Of a DNA stretch of 6,934 bases, positions 5,300 through 6,934 are shown piece after piece. A program made the position numbers and the translations under genes. The notes below the pieces were generated by a model. It made no database searches. It worked only from the letters and a program-made list of their open reading frames with translations, and had not been told where the DNA came from. Source of the stretch: Alphaproteobacteria bacterium (GTDB taxonomy: Bacteria; Pseudomonadota; Alphaproteobacteria; Puniceispirillales; Puniceispirillaceae); the NCBI GenBank assembly GCA_022425565.1, contig JAKMFG010000301.1, forward strand, positions 1-6,934, read 5' to 3'. Position 1 is the stretch's first letter, and every line of letters starts with the position of its first letter.

Positions 5300-6823
5300 T
5301 TAGCCGGCCATGGCCAGACGGGCCCGGCGACGGCGCTCCGAGGATGATGGAATCTTCAGCATGTCGCGATATTTGGCGACGGTGCGACGGGCCAGTTTCA
5401 CACCCTTTTCAGACACCATCATGGCGATGGCATCATCGCTCAGCGGCTTGCCAGCCGGCTCACCGTCAATGATCGCCTCGATCATGTTGCGAACGGCCGC
5501 TGCCGCCTTGGCATCACCCTCATCGGTGACAAGCGATACGCTGAACAGCGACTTTAGCGGATAGCAGCCTTTCGGCGTTGCCATCAGCAGGCCACTGGTC
5601 ACGCGGCTGACAGTGCTTTCATGCATGCCAACAGCCTCGGCAATGTCCTTCAAAGCCAGCGGCTTCAGCGCCGACAGACCCTGGGTCAGGAAATCCGCCT
5701 GCTGCCGGACAATTTCGCCAGCAATCTTCAGCGTTGTGCTGTTGCGCTGGTCGAGCGCCCGGCGAAGCCAGCGGGCAGATCCGATCGCCTCGTTGACGAA
5801 GGTGTTTCCGGCCTCTGCTGTCTTGCCACGCCCGGCCTTGCCGATCTGTGCGGCATATTCTTCATTGATCACCAGCGAAGGCAGGGTCGAACGGTTCAGA
5901 TCGACAATCCAGCCATCCTTGCCGCGCGAGACAACAACATCGGGGGCGTGAACGCGCAGAGGTTCGGCCTCATAGGCCTCGCCCGGCTTCGGGTTCATCT
6001 CGCGAATCAGCTTCAGGCATCTTGCCACATCCTCGACTGTTCCGCCGGCGCGGCGTGCCAGCTGGGCCATTTCACCACTTGCAAGCACTTCCAGATTGTC
6101 CAGAACGACAGTCATGACGTCGTCCAGCTCGCCGCGCTCGCGTGCCTGAATCCGAAGACACTCCGCAAGGTCACGGGCGAAGACGCCCTCGGGCTCGAGC
6201 CGCTGGACGATTTCCAGAACAGCTTCGACCTCTTCATCTTCGGTGCCGCAGGCGGCAGCGATCTCGGACAAGGGTCTGCCAAGCCAGCCACTCGGCTCCA
6301 GCGCCTCAGACAGCGCATAGGCGATGACCCTCTGGCGTGGATCAAAGATCGTCAGGTCGATCTGGCGAAGAACGAACTGTACAAGGCTCTCAGGTCCCTG
6401 TTCGGCCAGGTTGGCAAGACCATCCCAGTCGAGATCGGCATGCTTGCCGCGCTGGGCGTGGCCATAGTCAAGGCCTTCTGAGCCAAACCGGTTCTCGAGG
6501 TCGGCATGGGCTGTCGGATCATCCGCAAGCGCGCCGCCTTCCTTCATATCACGGTCGAGCCCCTCGCCGGCTGATGGTGCGGCGACTGCCTCTGCTTCGG
6601 CCGCCGGTGCGGCGACCGGCGTGGCGGCTGGTGCAAGATCGGCTGCCGGGGTGTGGTCGGCGCCGTTCTCGACTTCGATGAACGGGTTCTCCAGCGCCTG
6701 CTCCTGCAGGAAATTACAAATATCAAGATTCGTCATCTGCAGCAGCTTGATGGCTTGCTGCAGCTGCGGGGTCATCACAAGTGCCTGCTTCTGCTTGACC
6801 TGTAGCGACGGCATCATCTGCAT
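5300..6823 (-). CDS. rpoN: RNA polymerase sigma-54 factor RpoN
   Basis: The 507-residue protein directs RNA polymerase to -24/-12 promoters, which open only with an AAA+ enhancer-binding activator. Region I at residues 1-50 is the Gln-rich activator-responding segment (SLQVKQKQALVMTPQLQQAIKLLQM, read as SLQVKQKQ then ALVMTPQLQQAIKLLQM). Region II at about 51-130 is the variable acidic and Ala-rich spacer. The core-binding domain follows. The -12 helix-turn-helix contains HESTVSR at 401-407, and the RpoN box ARRTVAKYR at 478-486 reads the -24 element. Length is normal and the gene is intact. GGGAGG (complement of 6829-6834) lies 5 nt before the ATG chosen; a longer frame from 6892 would put non-conserved residues before region I. 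It converges on the channel cluster with a 58-bp gap, so the hpf and ptsN genes that often follow rpoN are absent here. After HESTVSR the sequence departs from the usual form (see findings). Confidence 0.96.
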   Translation of the reverse strand: MQMMPSLQVKQKQALVMTPQLQQAIKLLQMTNLDICNFLQEQALENPFIEVENGADHTPAADLAPAATPVAAPAAEAEAVAAPSAGEGLDRDMKEGGALADDPTAHADLENRFGSEGLDYGHAQRGKHADLDWDGLANLAEQGPESLVQFVLRQIDLTIFDPRQRVIAYALSEALEPSGWLGRPLSEIAAACGTEDEEVEAVLEIVQRLEPEGVFARDLAECLRIQARERGELDDVMTVVLDNLEVLASGEMAQLARRAGGTVEDVARCLKLIREMNPKPGEAYEAEPLRVHAPDVVVSRGKDGWIVDLNRSTLPSLVINEEYAAQIGKAGRGKTAEAGNTFVNEAIGSARWLRRALDQRNSTTLKIAGEIVRQQADFLTQGLSALKPLALKDIAEAVGMHESTVSRVTSGLLMATPKGCYPLKSLFSVSLVTDEGDAKAAAAVRNMIEAIIDGEPAGKPLSDDAIAMMVSEKGVKLARRTVAKYRDMLKIPSSSERRRRARLAMAG

Positions 6824-6906
6824 TTTGGCCTCCCTTGAATGGCATCGTTGAAAGGATGATGGGCGGGCCTGTGCAAGGTGGCAAAAAAACAATTTGACGA
6901 TGGAAA

Positions 6907-6924
6907 ATGTCAGAATTCAGACAT
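6907..6924. promoter_or_regulatory. 18-bp near-perfect dyad upstream of rpoN (candidate operator)
   Basis: ATGTC (6907-6911) and GACAT (6920-6924) flank a central GAATTC (6913-6918), with one non-pairing base on each side (A at 6912 and A at 6919). Sixteen of 18 positions are symmetric. The dyad is about 85 bp upstream of the rpoN start codon, inside a distinctly AT-rich stretch. On the rpoN strand it includes CTGACA (complement of 6908-6913), 5 of 6 matches to a -35 element, although no clear -10 follows at standard spacing. A dimeric repressor or activator site is the simplest reading; the bound protein is unknown. Confidence 0.4.
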
Positions 6925-6934
6925 AATTAATCAA

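Noticed and set aside
5621..6481. Long open frame (286 codons) antisense to rpoN
   Set aside because: It lies entirely within the well-supported rpoN gene and its translation shows no recognisable domain. GC-rich third positions commonly keep the opposite strand open.
6862..6895. TGGCA and TTGCAC near the rpoN start as a self-regulating sigma-54 promoter
   Set aside because: On neither strand do the GG and GC elements fall at the required 10-bp separation.

Overview
The window looks like chromosomal DNA of a Gram-negative alphaproteobacterium. This is inferred from the moderately high-GC codon use, the pairing of a bactofilin with a membrane-anchored M23 peptidase, a lipobox-bearing lipoprotein, and an RpoN with the classical region I / RpoN-box layout. 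No rRNA, tRNA, CRISPR array, transposase or phage gene was seen. The gene order is compact and nothing marks the region as recently acquired.

Layout. (1) Positions 1-2396 form a cell-envelope morphogenesis block. A bactofilin gene runs leftward off the window. A 183-bp AT-rich gap separates it from two rightward genes that are 2 bp apart: a small protein with a C-terminal membrane anchor, and a 509-residue inner-membrane M23 (LytM-type) peptidoglycan hydrolase with an intact zinc site and a long Pro/Ala/acidic periplasmic linker. (2) Positions 2531-3251 carry a small lipoprotein and an overlapping 97-residue protein of unknown function. (3) Positions 3247-5241 form the most unusual part. Five head-to-tail 11-bp repeats and a plausible promoter precede a six-helix voltage-gated-type potassium channel. 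Two short proteins of cyclic-nucleotide-binding-domain (CNBD) type follow, overlapping each other by 4 bp, and then a 56-residue acidic protein. (4) Positions 5300-6823, on the opposite strand and convergent, encode sigma-54 (RpoN). Its upstream region holds a near-perfect 18-bp dyad.

How the genes may work together. Bactofilin polymers recruit M23 hydrolases in several alphaproteobacteria, so the first block is probably a localised wall-remodelling module with a tail-anchored accessory protein. In the third block the channel ends with only about 55 cytoplasmic residues and has no fused CNBD, while two stand-alone CNBD-like proteins are encoded directly downstream. This suggests a split version of a cyclic-nucleotide-gated-type channel, with sensor modules in trans. 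Both modules lack the arginine that normally binds the cyclic phosphate, so if they sense something it may not be cAMP or cGMP. The 11-bp repeats resemble the geometry of OmpR/PhoB-family operators and may control this block. The coupling and regulation are inferences; the gene identities of the bactofilin, M23 peptidase, K+ channel and RpoN are well supported.
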